64,000 nucleotides of DNA from contig JADJXQ010000001.1 of the NCBI GenBank assembly GCA_016710335.1, forward strand, positions 186,001-250,000, read 5' to 3'. Within the stretch, counting starts at the first letter, position 1. Each line of letters begins with the position of its first letter. The position numbers were made by a program, and so were the translations under genes. The notes below the pieces were generated by a model, which was not told where the DNA came from, ran no database searches, and was given only the letters and a program-made list of their open reading frames with translations. This document shows positions 1-8,792 of the stretch, in pieces. The stretch is from Rhodospirillales bacterium (lineage in GTDB: Bacteria; Pseudomonadota; Alphaproteobacteria; Rhodospirillales; Defluviicoccaceae).

Positions 1-695
1 CCGACTACGACGCCGTCCGCGCCGTGTCGGATCGGCACGGCCTGTTCGTCATCGCCGACGCCGCGCAGAGCTTCGGCGCCCGCCGCGGCGGCCGCGGCGT
101 CGGCACCCTGGCGCCGGTCACCGCGGTCAGCTTCTATCCGGCCAAGCCGCTCGGCGGCTACGGCGACGGCGGCGCCATCCTCACCGACGACGATGGGCGC
201 GCCGACCTGCTGCGCTCGCTCCGCGTCCACGGCGAGGGCGGCGGGCAATACGACATCGTCCGCATCGGCCGCAACGCTCGCCTTGACACGCTGCAGGCCG
301 CCATTCTGCTCGCCAAGCTGGAGGCGTTCGCGGAGGATCTGGCGGCGCGCAACGCCGTCGCCGGCTGGTATGACTGTCGCCTGGACGGCATTGTCGCGAC
401 CCCTGGCCGGCCGCCGGAGACGCAAAGCGCCTGGGCCCAGTACACGCTGGTGCTCGACTCCGGCGAGCGCGATCGGGTGCGGAACCGGCTCAAGGCCGAG
501 GGCGTGCCCACCATGGTGTACTATCCGGCGCCGCTGCATCTGCAGCCGGCGTTCGCCCGCTTCGGCGGCGGGAGCGGCTCCCTGCCGGTCAGCGAGGATC
601 TGTGCCGGCGGGTGGTGAGCCTTCCCATCCATCCCGACCTGGACGAAGGCACGGTCGACCGCATCGCCGAGGCGGTGCGTCGCGCCGTTGCCTGA
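1..695 (+). CDS. DegT/DnrJ/EryC1/StrS-type PLP aminotransferase, C-terminal part
   Basis: Partial gene; the coding frame is open from base 3 and the N-terminus lies outside the window. The family transfers an amino group from glutamate to a keto-sugar nucleotide, using pyridoxal phosphate in the cytoplasm. Visible hallmarks are IADAAQSFG, where the Asp contacts the PLP ring, followed by SFYPAKPLGGYGDGGA, whose Lys forms the Schiff base. The later part (ending RRAVA) fits the small domain. The GTG at 24 is an internal valine and not a start. The stop overlaps the next gene, so it heads an operon with two glycosyltransferases and an amidotransferase, consistent with making an amino sugar for a surface polysaccharide. 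The exact substrate cannot be read from this fragment. Confidence 0.93.
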   Translation, partial: DYDAVRAVSDRHGLFVIADAAQSFGARRGGRGVGTLAPVTAVSFYPAKPLGGYGDGGAILTDDDGRADLLRSLRVHGEGGGQYDIVRIGRNARLDTLQAAILLAKLEAFAEDLAARNAVAGWYDCRLDGIVATPGRPPETQSAWAQYTLVLDSGERDRVRNRLKAEGVPTMVYYPAPLHLQPAFARFGGGSGSLPVSEDLCRRVVSLPIHPDLDEGTVDRIAEAVRRAVA

Positions 696-1803
696 CGGCG
701 TCCATTCCGGGCCGCGCTCGGGCGCCCCTCCGACCATCGCGTTCGTGCTGCCGTCCTTCGCCGGCGGCGGCGCCGAACGGGTGATCCTCACTCTCATCGC
801 CCGCCTCGATCGCACCCGCTTCCACCCCCACCTCATCGTCCTCGACGCCCACGGCCCGCTGGCGTCGTGCGTTCCCGCCGATATACCCGTCATCACCCTC
901 GGCCATGGCCGGCTGCGGAGCGCGCTGCCGGCGTTGGCGCGCGCGCTCCATCGTCTCAGGCCCGCCGCCGTCGTAGCCACCATCGGCTACCTCAACCTCG
1001 GCGTCCTCGCCCTCAGGCCGGTGCTGCCCGCCCGCACCCGCATCATCGTCCGCGAAGCCAACTTGCCCCTGCCGGCGCTCCGCGGCCTGCCGACCTCGGC
1101 GCCGGCGCGCTGGCTCTACCGGCGGCTCTACCGCCGCGCTGACGCAGTCGTCTGTCCTGCCGAAGCGGTGGCGGAAGCAATGATCCGCGAGCACCGCATT
1201 TCTCCGCACCAAATCCACGTCGTCTACAGCCCGGTCGGCGTGGCCGCCGTGCGCGCCGCGGCGGTCCCGATCGAACGGGCCCCCGGAGCGGGCCCGCGCC
1301 TCGTCGCCGCCGGCCGGCTGCACCGGCAGAAGGGGTTCGATCGGCTGCTGCCCCTGTGTGGCGAGTTGCCGCCGGACGCGCGCCTCTGCATCATGGGCGA
1401 AGGCCCCGCGCGCGAAGAACTGGCCGGCCAGGCGCGCCGGCTGGGCGTTGCCGACCGCGTCGGCTTCCCGGGGTTCCGGTCCGATCCCTGGCGCCTGATC
1501 GCCGGCGCCGATGCGTTCTTGCTGCCGTCGCGGTGGGAGGGGATGCCGAACGTAGCGCTGGAGGCGCTGGCGCTCGGCGTCCCGGTCATCGCCACGCCCG
1601 AGGCCGGCGGCATCGTGGAAGTGGCGGCGCTGGCCCCCGCGGGCGCCGTTACCATCGCCGCGGCCGGACCGTCCTTCGCCGCGGCGATGGCGAGCGTACG
1701 CCCCTCGCCGCCCACGGGGCTGCGCGCAAGCCTGCTGCCGGTTGCGTTCCAGATTGAACCGGCGGTCCGGCGCTTCGAAGCGCTCCTGGACGCCGTGACA
1801 TGA
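688..1803 (+). CDS. GT4-family glycosyltransferase
   Basis: A 371-residue cytoplasmic or membrane-associated retaining glycosyltransferase with GT-B fold. The N-terminal half begins with the typical first strand and glycine-rich loop (PSFAGGGAERVIL). The C-terminal half has the nucleotide-sugar site, with GRLHRQKGFDRLL near residue 210 and the family motif LLPSRWEGMPNVALEALALG, whose Glu residues bind the donor. It probably adds a hexose to a lipid-linked oligosaccharide. The start is a TTG that overlaps the aminotransferase stop by 8 bases. No better in-frame start is visible, so translational coupling is likely. The last codons overlap the next gene at ATGA. Donor and acceptor are unknown. 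Confidence 0.9.
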   Translation: MPDGVHSGPRSGAPPTIAFVLPSFAGGGAERVILTLIARLDRTRFHPHLIVLDAHGPLASCVPADIPVITLGHGRLRSALPALARALHRLRPAAVVATIGYLNLGVLALRPVLPARTRIIVREANLPLPALRGLPTSAPARWLYRRLYRRADAVVCPAEAVAEAMIREHRISPHQIHVVYSPVGVAAVRAAAVPIERAPGAGPRLVAAGRLHRQKGFDRLLPLCGELPPDARLCIMGEGPAREELAGQARRLGVADRVGFPGFRSDPWRLIAGADAFLLPSRWEGMPNVALEALALGVPVIATPEAGGIVEVAALAPAGAVTIAAAGPSFAAAMASVRPSPPTGLRASLLPVAFQIEPAVRRFEALLDAVT

Positions 1804-2900
1804 GGGTCCTCCACGTCATCACCGACCTGGACACCGGCGGCGCCGAAAGCACCCTGGTCGCCCTGGTCACCGCCGAGCGCCCGCACCGCCCCGAGCAGCA
1901 TGTGGTCAGCCTGCTGCCGGACGGCGTCCTGGCGCACCGCCTCCGCGACGCCGGGATTCCCGTCAGCAGCCTCGCCATGCGCCGCGGCAGGCCGAGCATC
2001 GCGGCGGTGTGGCGGCTGGCCCGACTCCTCCGCGCCACGAAGCCGGATGCCGTGCAAAGCTGGATGTACCACGCCGACCTCATGGCTGCCGCCGCGTGGC
2101 GGCTGAGCGGCCGCTCGCGGGACACGCGCCTCTACTGGGGGGTGCGCTGCTCCGACATGGACGGCCGCCGCTACGGCGGCGCGTTCCGCCTGGTCCGCGC
2201 CGCCTGCGCCCGGCTGTCCCACCTGCCCATGGCGGTGGTCGCCAATTCCGACGCCGGCCGTGCCTGGCATCGCGGGCTCGGCTATCGGCCGCGGCGGTTC
2301 CCGGTCATCCGCAACGGCATCGACACCGACCGCTTCCGTCCCGACCCGGACGCCCGCGCGGCGCTCCGCCGTGAACTGGGCATCGACGCCGCCACGCCGT
2401 TGCTGATCCACGTCGCCCGCGTCGATCCGATGAAGCACCACGCCACCCTGGTCGCCGCCCTCGACCGCCTGCCCGGCGTGGCGGCGCTGGCAGCCGGCGC
2501 GGAAACCGAGGCGCTGCCCCCGCATCCCCGCCTCCATCGCCTTGGCCGCCGGGACGACGCGCCGCGGCTCTACGCCGCCGGCGACGCGGTGGTGTCCACC
2601 TCGGCCTTCGGCGAGGGGTTCTCGAACAGCGTCGCCGAAGGTATGTCGGCGGGCCTGCCGGCGATCGCCACCGACGTCGGCGACGCCCGCATCCTCGTCG
2701 GCGACTGTGGCACGGTGGTGCCGCCGCGCCAGCCCGCGGCGTTTGCCGACGCGGTCCAGGCGGTCCTGGCTGTGCCCGCGGAGTCCAGGGCGGAACTCGG
2801 CCGGCGGGCGCGGGACCGCATCGTCACGCGGTTTTCGCTGCAGCGGATGGTGGCGGCGTTCGATGCGCTGCATCGGGGTGAGTTGACGGATCCGGGATGA
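1800..2900 (+). CDS. GT4-family glycosyltransferase
   Basis: A 366-residue GT-B enzyme, a second glycosyltransferase in the same operon. The N-terminus reads MRVLHVITDLDTGGAESTLV, the usual opening of polymer-biosynthesis GT4 enzymes. The donor half contains HVARVDPMKHHATLV near residue 202 and the segment AFGEGFSNSVAEGMSAGLP near 268, equivalent to the E-x7-E motif. The start codon overlaps the preceding stop (ATGA). It likely extends the same repeating unit as its neighbour. It is not a close duplicate of that gene, because only the general fold and motifs match. The substrate cannot be deduced. Confidence 0.9.
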   Translation: MRVLHVITDLDTGGAESTLVALVTAERPHRPEQHVVSLLPDGVLAHRLRDAGIPVSSLAMRRGRPSIAAVWRLARLLRATKPDAVQSWMYHADLMAAAAWRLSGRSRDTRLYWGVRCSDMDGRRYGGAFRLVRAACARLSHLPMAVVANSDAGRAWHRGLGYRPRRFPVIRNGIDTDRFRPDPDARAALRRELGIDAATPLLIHVARVDPMKHHATLVAALDRLPGVAALAAGAETEALPPHPRLHRLGRRDDAPRLYAAGDAVVSTSAFGEGFSNSVAEGMSAGLPAIATDVGDARILVGDCGTVVPPRQPAAFADAVQAVLAVPAESRAELGRRARDRIVTRFSLQRMVAAFDALHRGELTDPG

Positions 2901-2918
2901 GGGTGAGATGAAGGGCCC

Positions 2919-4856
2919 ATGTGCGGGATAGCCGGCCTTGTCGACTTCGCGGGGCTTGACTCCGGGACCCTGCCGGAGCGGCTGCAGCGGACGCTCGACC
3001 GGTTGACGCCGCGCGGGCCCGACGATCGCGGCGTCTGGCAGGACGACCATTGCGCCCTCGCCCACACCCGCCTAGCCGTCATCGACCTCACCGCCGGCGG
3101 CCACCAGCCCATGGCCGGCCACGGCCGGGTCGTCACCTACAACGGCGAGATCTATAACTTTGCCGAGTTGCGCCGCGAGCTTGCGGCGCGCGGCCACGCC
3201 TTCGCTTCCCGGAGCGACACCGAGGTGCTTCTCGCCGGCTGGGCCGAGTGGGGTCCGGCGCTGCTCGACCGGCTCAACGGCATGTTCGCCTTTGCGTTGT
3301 GGGACGCGGACCGGCGCCAACTGATCATCGCCCGCGACCGCTTCGGCAAAAAGCCGCTGGTGTTCCGCCACGACGGCGCGCGGCTCGCCTTCGCCTCCGA
3401 CATCGTGGCGCTGAGGCACATCGCCGGTTGCGGGGTGGCCATCGATCCGACCGCGCTGCGGCTGTTGTTCCGGCTCAAATACATCCCGGAGCCGTGGACG
3501 ATCGCTTCCGGCGTGCAGAAGCTGCCGGCGGGGCACATGGCGACGATGACCGCGCAGGGCATGGCCGTGCACCGCTGGTACGATCTGCCGCGGCACACGC
3601 CTCGACCTTACGCCGATGAGCAGACCGCGGCCGCCGACCTGCGGGAGCAGTTCGATGCGGCGGTCGGCGATCGCCTGGTCGCCGACGTGCCGATCGGGGC
3701 GTTCCTGTCGGGCGGCATCGATTCGGCCCTGGTCGCCGCCGCCCTCGTCCGCCGCGGCGGTCCTCTTCGCACGTTCACCGTCGGGTTCGCCGGCGCCTCC
3801 GCATACTACGAGGAGCGGCCGCAGGCCCGCGCCGTGGCCGCTCACCTCGGCCTCGACCACACCGAGATCGAGGTCGGGCCGGACGAGGCGCGCGCCGTCA
3901 TCGACCAGGTGCTGGACGCCTGCGACGAGCCATTCGCCGACTCGTCGGCGATCCCCACTTTCATCCTGTCGCGGGAAACGCGCCGGCACGTCACCGTCGC
4001 CCTCTCCGGCGACGGCGCCGACGAGGTGTTCGGCGGCTACCGCAAGCACCTCGGCGAGGGCGCCGCGGCGCGCTATGCAACCCTGCCGCGCTGGCTGCGC
4101 GAGATGGTGATCGAACCCGCGGCCGCGCACCTGCCGGAAGGCAAGGACAGCGCCTGGCGGGAGCGGGCGCGGCGCCTCAGGCGTTTCCTCGATCATGCCA
4201 GCAAGGACGCCGCCGCGCGCCATGCCGGTTGGGCCAGCACCCTCGGCGAAGGCGAACTGGACCGCCTGTTCACCCGCGCCGTTGCGCCGGGAGCGACGAC
4301 GGTGGAGTCGCTTGTCGCCATGTTCGAGGCGCAGGCCGGCGGCGATGACGGCATCAACGCCATGCTGTCGGCGGACATCGCGCTGGTGCTGCCGGGCGAC
4401 ATGCTGGTCAAGGTGGACCGCATGAGCATGGCGCACGGTCTCGAGGTGCGCTGCCCGTTCCTCGACCACCGCGTCGTCGAGTGCGCTGCGGCGATGCCGG
4501 GGTCGTTCAAGATAGGTAGCGGACAAGGCAAGCGCATCCTGCGCGGTGGAGAAGGCAAGCGCATCCTGCGCACGGCATTTGCCGACCGCCTGCCGGCGGA
4601 GGTGTTCGAGCGCCCCAAGAAGGGCTTCGAAGTCCCGATCGCCCGCTGGCTTACCACCGAGCTTCGCGACATGACCCGGAACGCCGTCGATCCCCGCCGG
4701 CTTACCGAGCAGGGTATCGTGCGCCCGGACCTGCCGGCGCAATGGCTCGCGGACCTCACGTCCGGGCGGCGCGACACCGCCTGGGCGCTGTGGACGCTCG
4801 TCGTGTTCCAGGCATGGGCCGACCGTAATGGCAACCCGGAGATCGCAACGCAATGA
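2919..4856 (+). CDS. asnB: Asparagine synthase (glutamine-hydrolysing) family amidotransferase
   Basis: A 645-residue two-domain enzyme. The N-terminal class II glutaminase domain begins MCGIAGLVDF, so Cys2 is the nucleophile after Met removal. The C-terminal synthetase domain has the ATP-pyrophosphatase loop FLSGGIDSALVAA near residue 263 and LSGDGADEVFGGY near 364. Such enzymes make asparagine or amidate a carboxyl group on another substrate. In polysaccharide clusters like this one the second role is common, for example amidated uronic acids. A short internal duplication (GQGKRILRG then GEGKRILRT, about residues 535-553) lies just before the conserved RPKKGFEVPIARW segment. Its downstream neighbour overlaps it by 4 bases. 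Confidence 0.93.
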   Translation: MCGIAGLVDFAGLDSGTLPERLQRTLDRLTPRGPDDRGVWQDDHCALAHTRLAVIDLTAGGHQPMAGHGRVVTYNGEIYNFAELRRELAARGHAFASRSDTEVLLAGWAEWGPALLDRLNGMFAFALWDADRRQLIIARDRFGKKPLVFRHDGARLAFASDIVALRHIAGCGVAIDPTALRLLFRLKYIPEPWTIASGVQKLPAGHMATMTAQGMAVHRWYDLPRHTPRPYADEQTAAADLREQFDAAVGDRLVADVPIGAFLSGGIDSALVAAALVRRGGPLRTFTVGFAGASAYYEERPQARAVAAHLGLDHTEIEVGPDEARAVIDQVLDACDEPFADSSAIPTFILSRETRRHVTVALSGDGADEVFGGYRKHLGEGAAARYATLPRWLREMVIEPAAAHLPEGKDSAWRERARRLRRFLDHASKDAAARHAGWASTLGEGELDRLFTRAVAPGATTVESLVAMFEAQAGGDDGINAMLSADIALVLPGDMLVKVDRMSMAHGLEVRCPFLDHRVVECAAAMPGSFKIGSGQGKRILRGGEGKRILRTAFADRLPAEVFERPKKGFEVPIARWLTTELRDMTRNAVDPRRLTEQGIVRPDLPAQWLADLTSGRRDTAWALWTLVVFQAWADRNGNPEIATQ

Positions 4857-5701
4857 TGACGCGTCCCGTTCGTACAGCATGCGCCGCCGTGCTGCTTGCG
4901 CTGGCGGCGGCGCCGGGGGTGGCGCCAGGAACGGCAAACGGCGCGGACGTCGGCCTCAACGACATTCGCCGCCTCCTTGCCGCCGGCCGGTTCAGCGATG
5001 CCGCGGCGGCCGGCGAGGCCGAGGGCTCGGCGCAGTCACTGGCGCTGGCCGCTCAGGCGCTGGGCTACGAGGCCCGCTGCCGGTATCGCGGCGACGATGC
5101 GCAGCAAGCCGCGTTGTTCACCCGGGCCGGCGAACTCGCGCGGCGGGCAACGGCGCTGGACGAAACGGACGCCCTCGCCTGGCGGCAGTTGGCGCGGGCG
5201 CGCGGCCACCTTCTGGAGAAGGACCGGGGCGCCTTGTCGCACGCCGCGGCGGTCGCGGAGTTGGGCGCGGTGGTCGATGCGCTCGACCGGGCGAAGGCGC
5301 TCGATCCCGCCGATCCGGAGACCGAGATGGCGCTGGGGGTGGTGGAGGCCAGCAAGCTGGTGGTGTCACGGGAGGCGTTGTTCGGGTTGTTCTCGGTGAT
5401 GGGGGATCGGGAGGCGGCGCTGCAACACTTTTGCCTCGCCGCTCGCCTCGCCGACCGTAGCGACGATCCGGTCGGCCGGGTGGTGGTTCATACCGCGATC
5501 GGCAACAGCCTGTGGCGGCTGGATCCCGACCTTTACGGCGGCAGCGCCATCCGCCACCTGGACGAGGCGCTGGCGGCGTGCGACGGCGGCCACGCCGTCT
5601 GCGCCTGCATCCACGAAGAGGTCGCAGAGCTTCGGCAAAGCATCGCCGGTGCGGGCGCAACCGGAACGTCGAGAGAGGATGCGGAGGACTGCCCCCGCTG
5701 A
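4853..5701 (+). CDS. Secreted helical-repeat (TPR-like) protein of unknown function
   Basis: A 282-residue protein overlapping the end of asnB by ATGA, so translated as part of that operon. Residues 1-31 form a Sec signal peptide (positive N-terminus, alanine/leucine core, ending near GTANGAD). The mature part is almost entirely alpha-helical and Ala/Leu/Asp-rich. Helix pairs such as ATALDETDALAWRQLARARG and AKALDPADPETEMALGVVEA look like degenerate tetratricopeptide repeats. A Cys-containing stretch near the end (CDGGHAVCACIHEEV) is unusual and could form disulphides in the periplasm. A scaffold role in polysaccharide assembly or export is plausible but not shown. I recognise no named family. 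Confidence 0.8.
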   Translation: MMTRPVRTACAAVLLALAAAPGVAPGTANGADVGLNDIRRLLAAGRFSDAAAAGEAEGSAQSLALAAQALGYEARCRYRGDDAQQAALFTRAGELARRATALDETDALAWRQLARARGHLLEKDRGALSHAAAVAELGAVVDALDRAKALDPADPETEMALGVVEASKLVVSREALFGLFSVMGDREAALQHFCLAARLADRSDDPVGRVVVHTAIGNSLWRLDPDLYGGSAIRHLDEALAACDGGHAVCACIHEEVAELRQSIAGAGATGTSREDAEDCPR

Positions 5702-5788
5702 CGGCGCCAGCAACGCCGTCCGCGCCGCCTGCCGCCATCGGGCCGGATGGAACCGGGATCCCAGGATCGCCGTTGATGCCCGGCACGC

Positions 5789-5821
5789 AAAAAAAAGGAG
5801 GCCGGGTTCACCGGCCTCCTT
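5789..5821 (-). terminator. Rho-independent terminator of the small RTX gene
   Basis: Perfect 11-bp inverted repeat at 5795-5805 and 5811-5821 with a 5-base loop. Read on the minus strand it is followed by eight T residues (plus-strand A run 5789-5796). It lies 40 bases beyond the stop of the minus-strand RTX gene, so it terminates that transcript. The plus-strand operon ends at 5701 and might use the same hairpin, but it lacks a T run in that direction. Confidence 0.9.
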
Positions 5822-5860
5822 GACGTTCGCCTTATCCGCGCGAGGCGGAGAAGGACAAGC

Positions 5861-6760
5861 TTAGATGACGACAACCACGATCGGGGTGTCGATGGTCACG
5901 CCAGAGTCGGCGTCGATCACCGAGTCCGGATCCTGCAGAAGCCGGTTGAGGCCGGCGGTGTTTGTGTTGACGCGGACGTCGAACGAGTTGCTGTTGTCGT
6001 CCTCGATCGTCAGCAGCGCCGCCGAGTTGTTCAGCTTGATGACGGTGATGGTGTCGATGTCATCGATGCCGGTGAAGTCGAGGAGCTCGCGGAAGTTGAA
6101 ACCATTCACCCGGTCGAAGTCGCCGTCGAAGTCCGAGACCTTGTTCTCGTCCGGGCCGTCGCCCCACTCGTAGGTGTCAATGCCGCCACCGCCAGTCAAC
6201 TGGTCGTTGTTCTTGCCGCCGTTGAGGACGTCCCTGCCGGCACCGCCATTCAGGCTGTCGTTGCCGTCGTTACCGCTGAGGTCGTCGTTGCCGCCCTCGC
6301 CCAGCAGCGTGTCGGCGGCGTTGCCACCGGTGAGGGTGTCGTTGCCGGTGCCGCCCTCGACGGTGTCTCGGCCGTTGCCGCCGTTGACTTCGTCGTTGCC
6401 CTCGTTGCCGTCAAGGAAGTCGTTGCCGTTGTCGCCGTTGATGGTGTCGCCTAACCGGCCGCCTTCGATGGAGTCGTTGCCGCCGCCGCCGTTGATCAGT
6501 GCGGAGACTTGCAGGTCATTGGCGGTGCCCGCCGGGTCGAACTCAATTGTGTCGTCGCCGCCCCTGGCATTGATGGTCAAGCCCTGGCCCGGGGACAACG
6601 GCACGTCGATGGCGACGCCGCCGGACGTGACGATGCTGGTCGGGTTGATAGGGGGTCCGTCGCCGTCGATCTCGAACGGATCTTCCGAAATAAGGAAGTC
6701 GTCGCCGTTGGTGCCGGTCAGGACTACGTCGCCGTTGTCTAGACTGAATGCGAATGGCAT
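5861..6760 (-). CDS. Small RTX-type calcium-binding protein
   Basis: A 299-residue acidic protein. The N-terminal part (about 1-90) is a non-repetitive beta-rich region opening with MPFAFSLDNGDVVLTGTNGD. Residues about 90-205 hold around a dozen glycine/aspartate nonapeptides of the form GGxGxDxLx (for example GGTGNDTLTGGNAADTLLG), which fold into a calcium-binding parallel beta-roll. The C-terminal about 90 residues end in a hydrophobic IVVVVI, fitting an uncleaved type I secretion signal. There is no Sec signal peptide. A strong ribosome site, GAGGAGG, sits before the ATG. No T1SS ABC, membrane-fusion or protease partner is in the window, so exporter and role (adhesin, matrix protein, enzyme remnant) are open. 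Confidence 0.9.
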   Translation of the reverse strand: MPFAFSLDNGDVVLTGTNGDDFLISEDPFEIDGDGPPINPTSIVTSGGVAIDVPLSPGQGLTINARGGDDTIEFDPAGTANDLQVSALINGGGGNDSIEGGRLGDTINGDNGNDFLDGNEGNDEVNGGNGRDTVEGGTGNDTLTGGNAADTLLGEGGNDDLSGNDGNDSLNGGAGRDVLNGGKNNDQLTGGGGIDTYEWGDGPDENKVSDFDGDFDRVNGFNFRELLDFTGIDDIDTITVIKLNNSAALLTIEDDNSNSFDVRVNTNTAGLNRLLQDPDSVIDADSGVTIDTPIVVVVI

Positions 6761-7259
6761 TTTTTATTCCTCCTCGAGAGTTCTGCGCGCGCCTGTTGGG
6801 CGCTATCCCACTTTCCAATGGGGGACATCGGCCATGCCTCGCCGGCATGCTTGAGCCGCCCCCTGTAGACCGGTCCGGCCGTCCTAGCCATCCCTCATCT
6901 TTAATATACTCTTCAGCTTCATCCCCTGGCAAGAAAAAACGCATTGCCGACACTTTGTTGCAACCGTATGAACGCTGCCGGCCGGAGTTCTCCGCAAATG
7001 GATGCATACCCTACTCCGTTCGAAACCTATTGGAGAAGCTCGCGCGTAAGGAATAGGATCGCAAAAGTAGTGCATGTTTTGTTGCGTGCGCAAGACGGTA
7101 GCGAAAAACGACTTGTGATCGAAGTTTTTTCGAGTTCGGCTACCCACGGTTACATCGCTTGCCCGGATTCGGTTCTCGACGCCGGCGTCGCGAGGACGGG
7201 CGTTGATAGCGGCCCCAATTATGGCAGAATGACGAGGCGCACCAGGAGGAGAGTGAACC
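6761..7259. other. Divergent intergenic region between RTX and M23-like genes
   Basis: About 500 bases with visibly lower GC content than the genes. It must hold the promoters of two divergently transcribed genes. An interrupted inverted repeat CCTATT-N20-AATAGG lies at 7026-7057 and could be an operator or chance. Short open frames on both strands have no ribosome site or codon bias. I see no RNA gene here. Confidence 0.5.
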
Positions 7260-8348
7260 GTGAGAGCCCAGTTTCAGCCATCATCGCCGGCGATTCCCAA
7301 GGTCCGGCAAGGCTGCCTCCGCGACGCCATGCGGGGGTTGCCGCGCGCGATCGCATCGGGCGCCGCCGTTGCCGCGGTCGCCGGAACGATCTGCGCCGGC
7401 GGGACCGCGCTGGCCGCGGCCGAACCGCCGTCCCTGCAGCTTCCGGTCGACTGCGCCATGGGATCCATGTGCACGATCCAGAAGTATGTGGACCATGACC
7501 CAGGGCCGGAGCGCATGGATTACGCCTGCGGGCGCTTGAGCAAGGACGGCGACACCGGCACCGACTTCCGGGTGCCCAACCTGCCGGCCATGGAGCAGGG
7601 GGTGCCGGTGGTGGCGGCGGCGCCTGGCGTGGTGCGGGCGACCAGGGACGGCATGGCCGACATCAGCGTGCGCGAAATCGGCGCCGAGGCTATACGCGGG
7701 CGCGAAGCCGGCAACGGCGTGGTCATCGACCACGGCGACGGCTGGGAGACCCAGTACAGCCACCTCCGCAACGGCAGCGTCGCCGTCCGGAAGGGCGATT
7801 CCGTGGCGGCGGGCCAGCGTCTCGGCCTCATCGGCATGTCCGGCAACGCCGAGTTCCCGCATACGGAGTTCAGCGTCCGCTATCGGGGCGAGGACGTGGA
7901 TCCGTTCGTCGGCACGGCGCCGTTCTCGTCCTGCGGCGATCCGCGCCAGCCGCTGTGGTCGGAGGCCGCGCTCGCGCAGCTCGCCTACACGCCGACCTGG
8001 CTGTTGACCGCCGGCTTCGCGACCTCGCGTCCGGAGGCCGAAGCGGCGCGGCGCGGCGCCTATGATCAGGGCGCGCTGCGGGCCGATGCCGATGCCCTGG
8101 TCCTGTGGGCCGATGTCTCCGGCACCATCGCGGGGGACGTACAGAGCTTCCGCATCGAGGGGCCGGACGGCGCCGTCGTCCACGAGCACACCGACACGCT
8201 CAAGGACAACAATATCTCGTGGTTCGCGTTCAGCGGCCGCCGACCGCCCGGCGGCGGCTGGCAGCCCGGCCGCTACCGCGGCACCTACACGCTGACGCGC
8301 GACGGCACGGCGCTCATCCAGCAGACCCGCGAGGTGGTGCTGGAGTGA
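7260..8348 (+). CDS. M23-family (LysM-less) periplasmic peptidase-like protein with altered metal ligands
   Basis: A 362-residue exported protein. The GTG start is chosen because AGGAGG at 7244-7249 precedes it at good spacing. A signal peptide with twin basic residues covers about 1-52, ending near ALAAAEP. The M23 barrel follows at about 85-220, and a beta-sandwich C-terminal region (about 260-362) is of unknown type. M23 enzymes cut peptidoglycan cross-links with zinc held by HxxxD and the second His of HxH. Here the first motif reads DTGTD (Asp98 in place of His) and the second reads HTEF (Glu203 in place of His). Asp102, His168 of YSHL and His201 are kept. It may be inactive, bind another metal, or act as an amidase activator. 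Its last 35 bases overlap the cupin gene convergently. Confidence 0.8.
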   Translation: MRAQFQPSSPAIPKVRQGCLRDAMRGLPRAIASGAAVAAVAGTICAGGTALAAAEPPSLQLPVDCAMGSMCTIQKYVDHDPGPERMDYACGRLSKDGDTGTDFRVPNLPAMEQGVPVVAAAPGVVRATRDGMADISVREIGAEAIRGREAGNGVVIDHGDGWETQYSHLRNGSVAVRKGDSVAAGQRLGLIGMSGNAEFPHTEFSVRYRGEDVDPFVGTAPFSSCGDPRQPLWSEAALAQLAYTPTWLLTAGFATSRPEAEAARRGAYDQGALRADADALVLWADVSGTIAGDVQSFRIEGPDGAVVHEHTDTLKDNNISWFAFSGRRPPGGGWQPGRYRGTYTLTRDGTALIQQTREVVLE

Positions 8349-8727
8349 CCCCCGTCCGCGCCGAGGCCGCGTCATCCGCAGTGTCGCCCGGGCGGGCTCC
8401 CTGGTGCACGACCCACAGCAGCAGATCGCCGGTAAAGCGATAGAAGCGGTGCTCGACGCCGGCGGGAACGAACAGCAGGTCGCCGCCGTTGAAGCTGCAG
8501 CGCTGGTCGCCGGCAGTAAAATGACCGCTGCCGCGGATGACGAAATAGATTTCATCTTCGGCGTGGGGCTGCTGACGATCCTCGTTGCGCGGAGCGTAGA
8601 TGGACATCCGCAGGTCGCCGCGTTCCATCAGCGTCGCAATCGGCAACTGCTGGCCGCCGCCGGGAATCCGGTTGGCGGCATCCAGAACGTTGAAGTGCCA
8701 AAACTTCGGTTTCTCCGGCGGGTTCAC
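8314..8727 (-). CDS. Small cupin-domain protein
   Basis: A 137-residue single-domain cupin. Cupin motif 1 is seen as RNEDRQQPHAEDEIYFVIRG and motif 2 as GDLLFVPAGVEHRFYRF, so the His and Glu ligands of the metal site are present (PHAEDE and the His of VEHRF). It may be a dioxygenase, an isomerase or simply a small-molecule sensor. The gene follows hypE by 65 bases on the same strand and could be the last gene of the hydrogenase maturation operon. Cupins are not a standard hyp component, so a functional link is inference. The 3' end overlaps the M23-like gene by 35 bases tail to tail. Confidence 0.88.
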   Translation of the reverse strand: MNPPEKPKFWHFNVLDAANRIPGGGQQLPIATLMERGDLRMSIYAPRNEDRQQPHAEDEIYFVIRGSGHFTAGDQRCSFNGGDLLFVPAGVEHRFYRFTGDLLLWVVHQGARPGDTADDAASARTGVTPAPPRGSAG

Positions 8728-8792
8728 GTGTCACTCCTGACCAGCGCTCTCTTAAGAACGCGCCCTTGAGTAAATGGTGCCGGCGCGGCCCC

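Noticed and set aside
1224..3065. Long minus-strand open frame (613 codons) opposite the glycosyltransferases
   Set aside because: Low-complexity Arg/Ala/Gly protein produced by GC-rich third positions on the other strand; the plus-strand genes have clear families.
3072..4937. Long minus-strand open frame (621 codons) opposite asnB
   Set aside because: Antisense artefact of GC bias; no motifs and no ribosome site.
6884..7147. Possible 87-residue minus-strand gene upstream of the M23-like gene
   Set aside because: No ribosome site and no codon bias; it falls in a promoter region.
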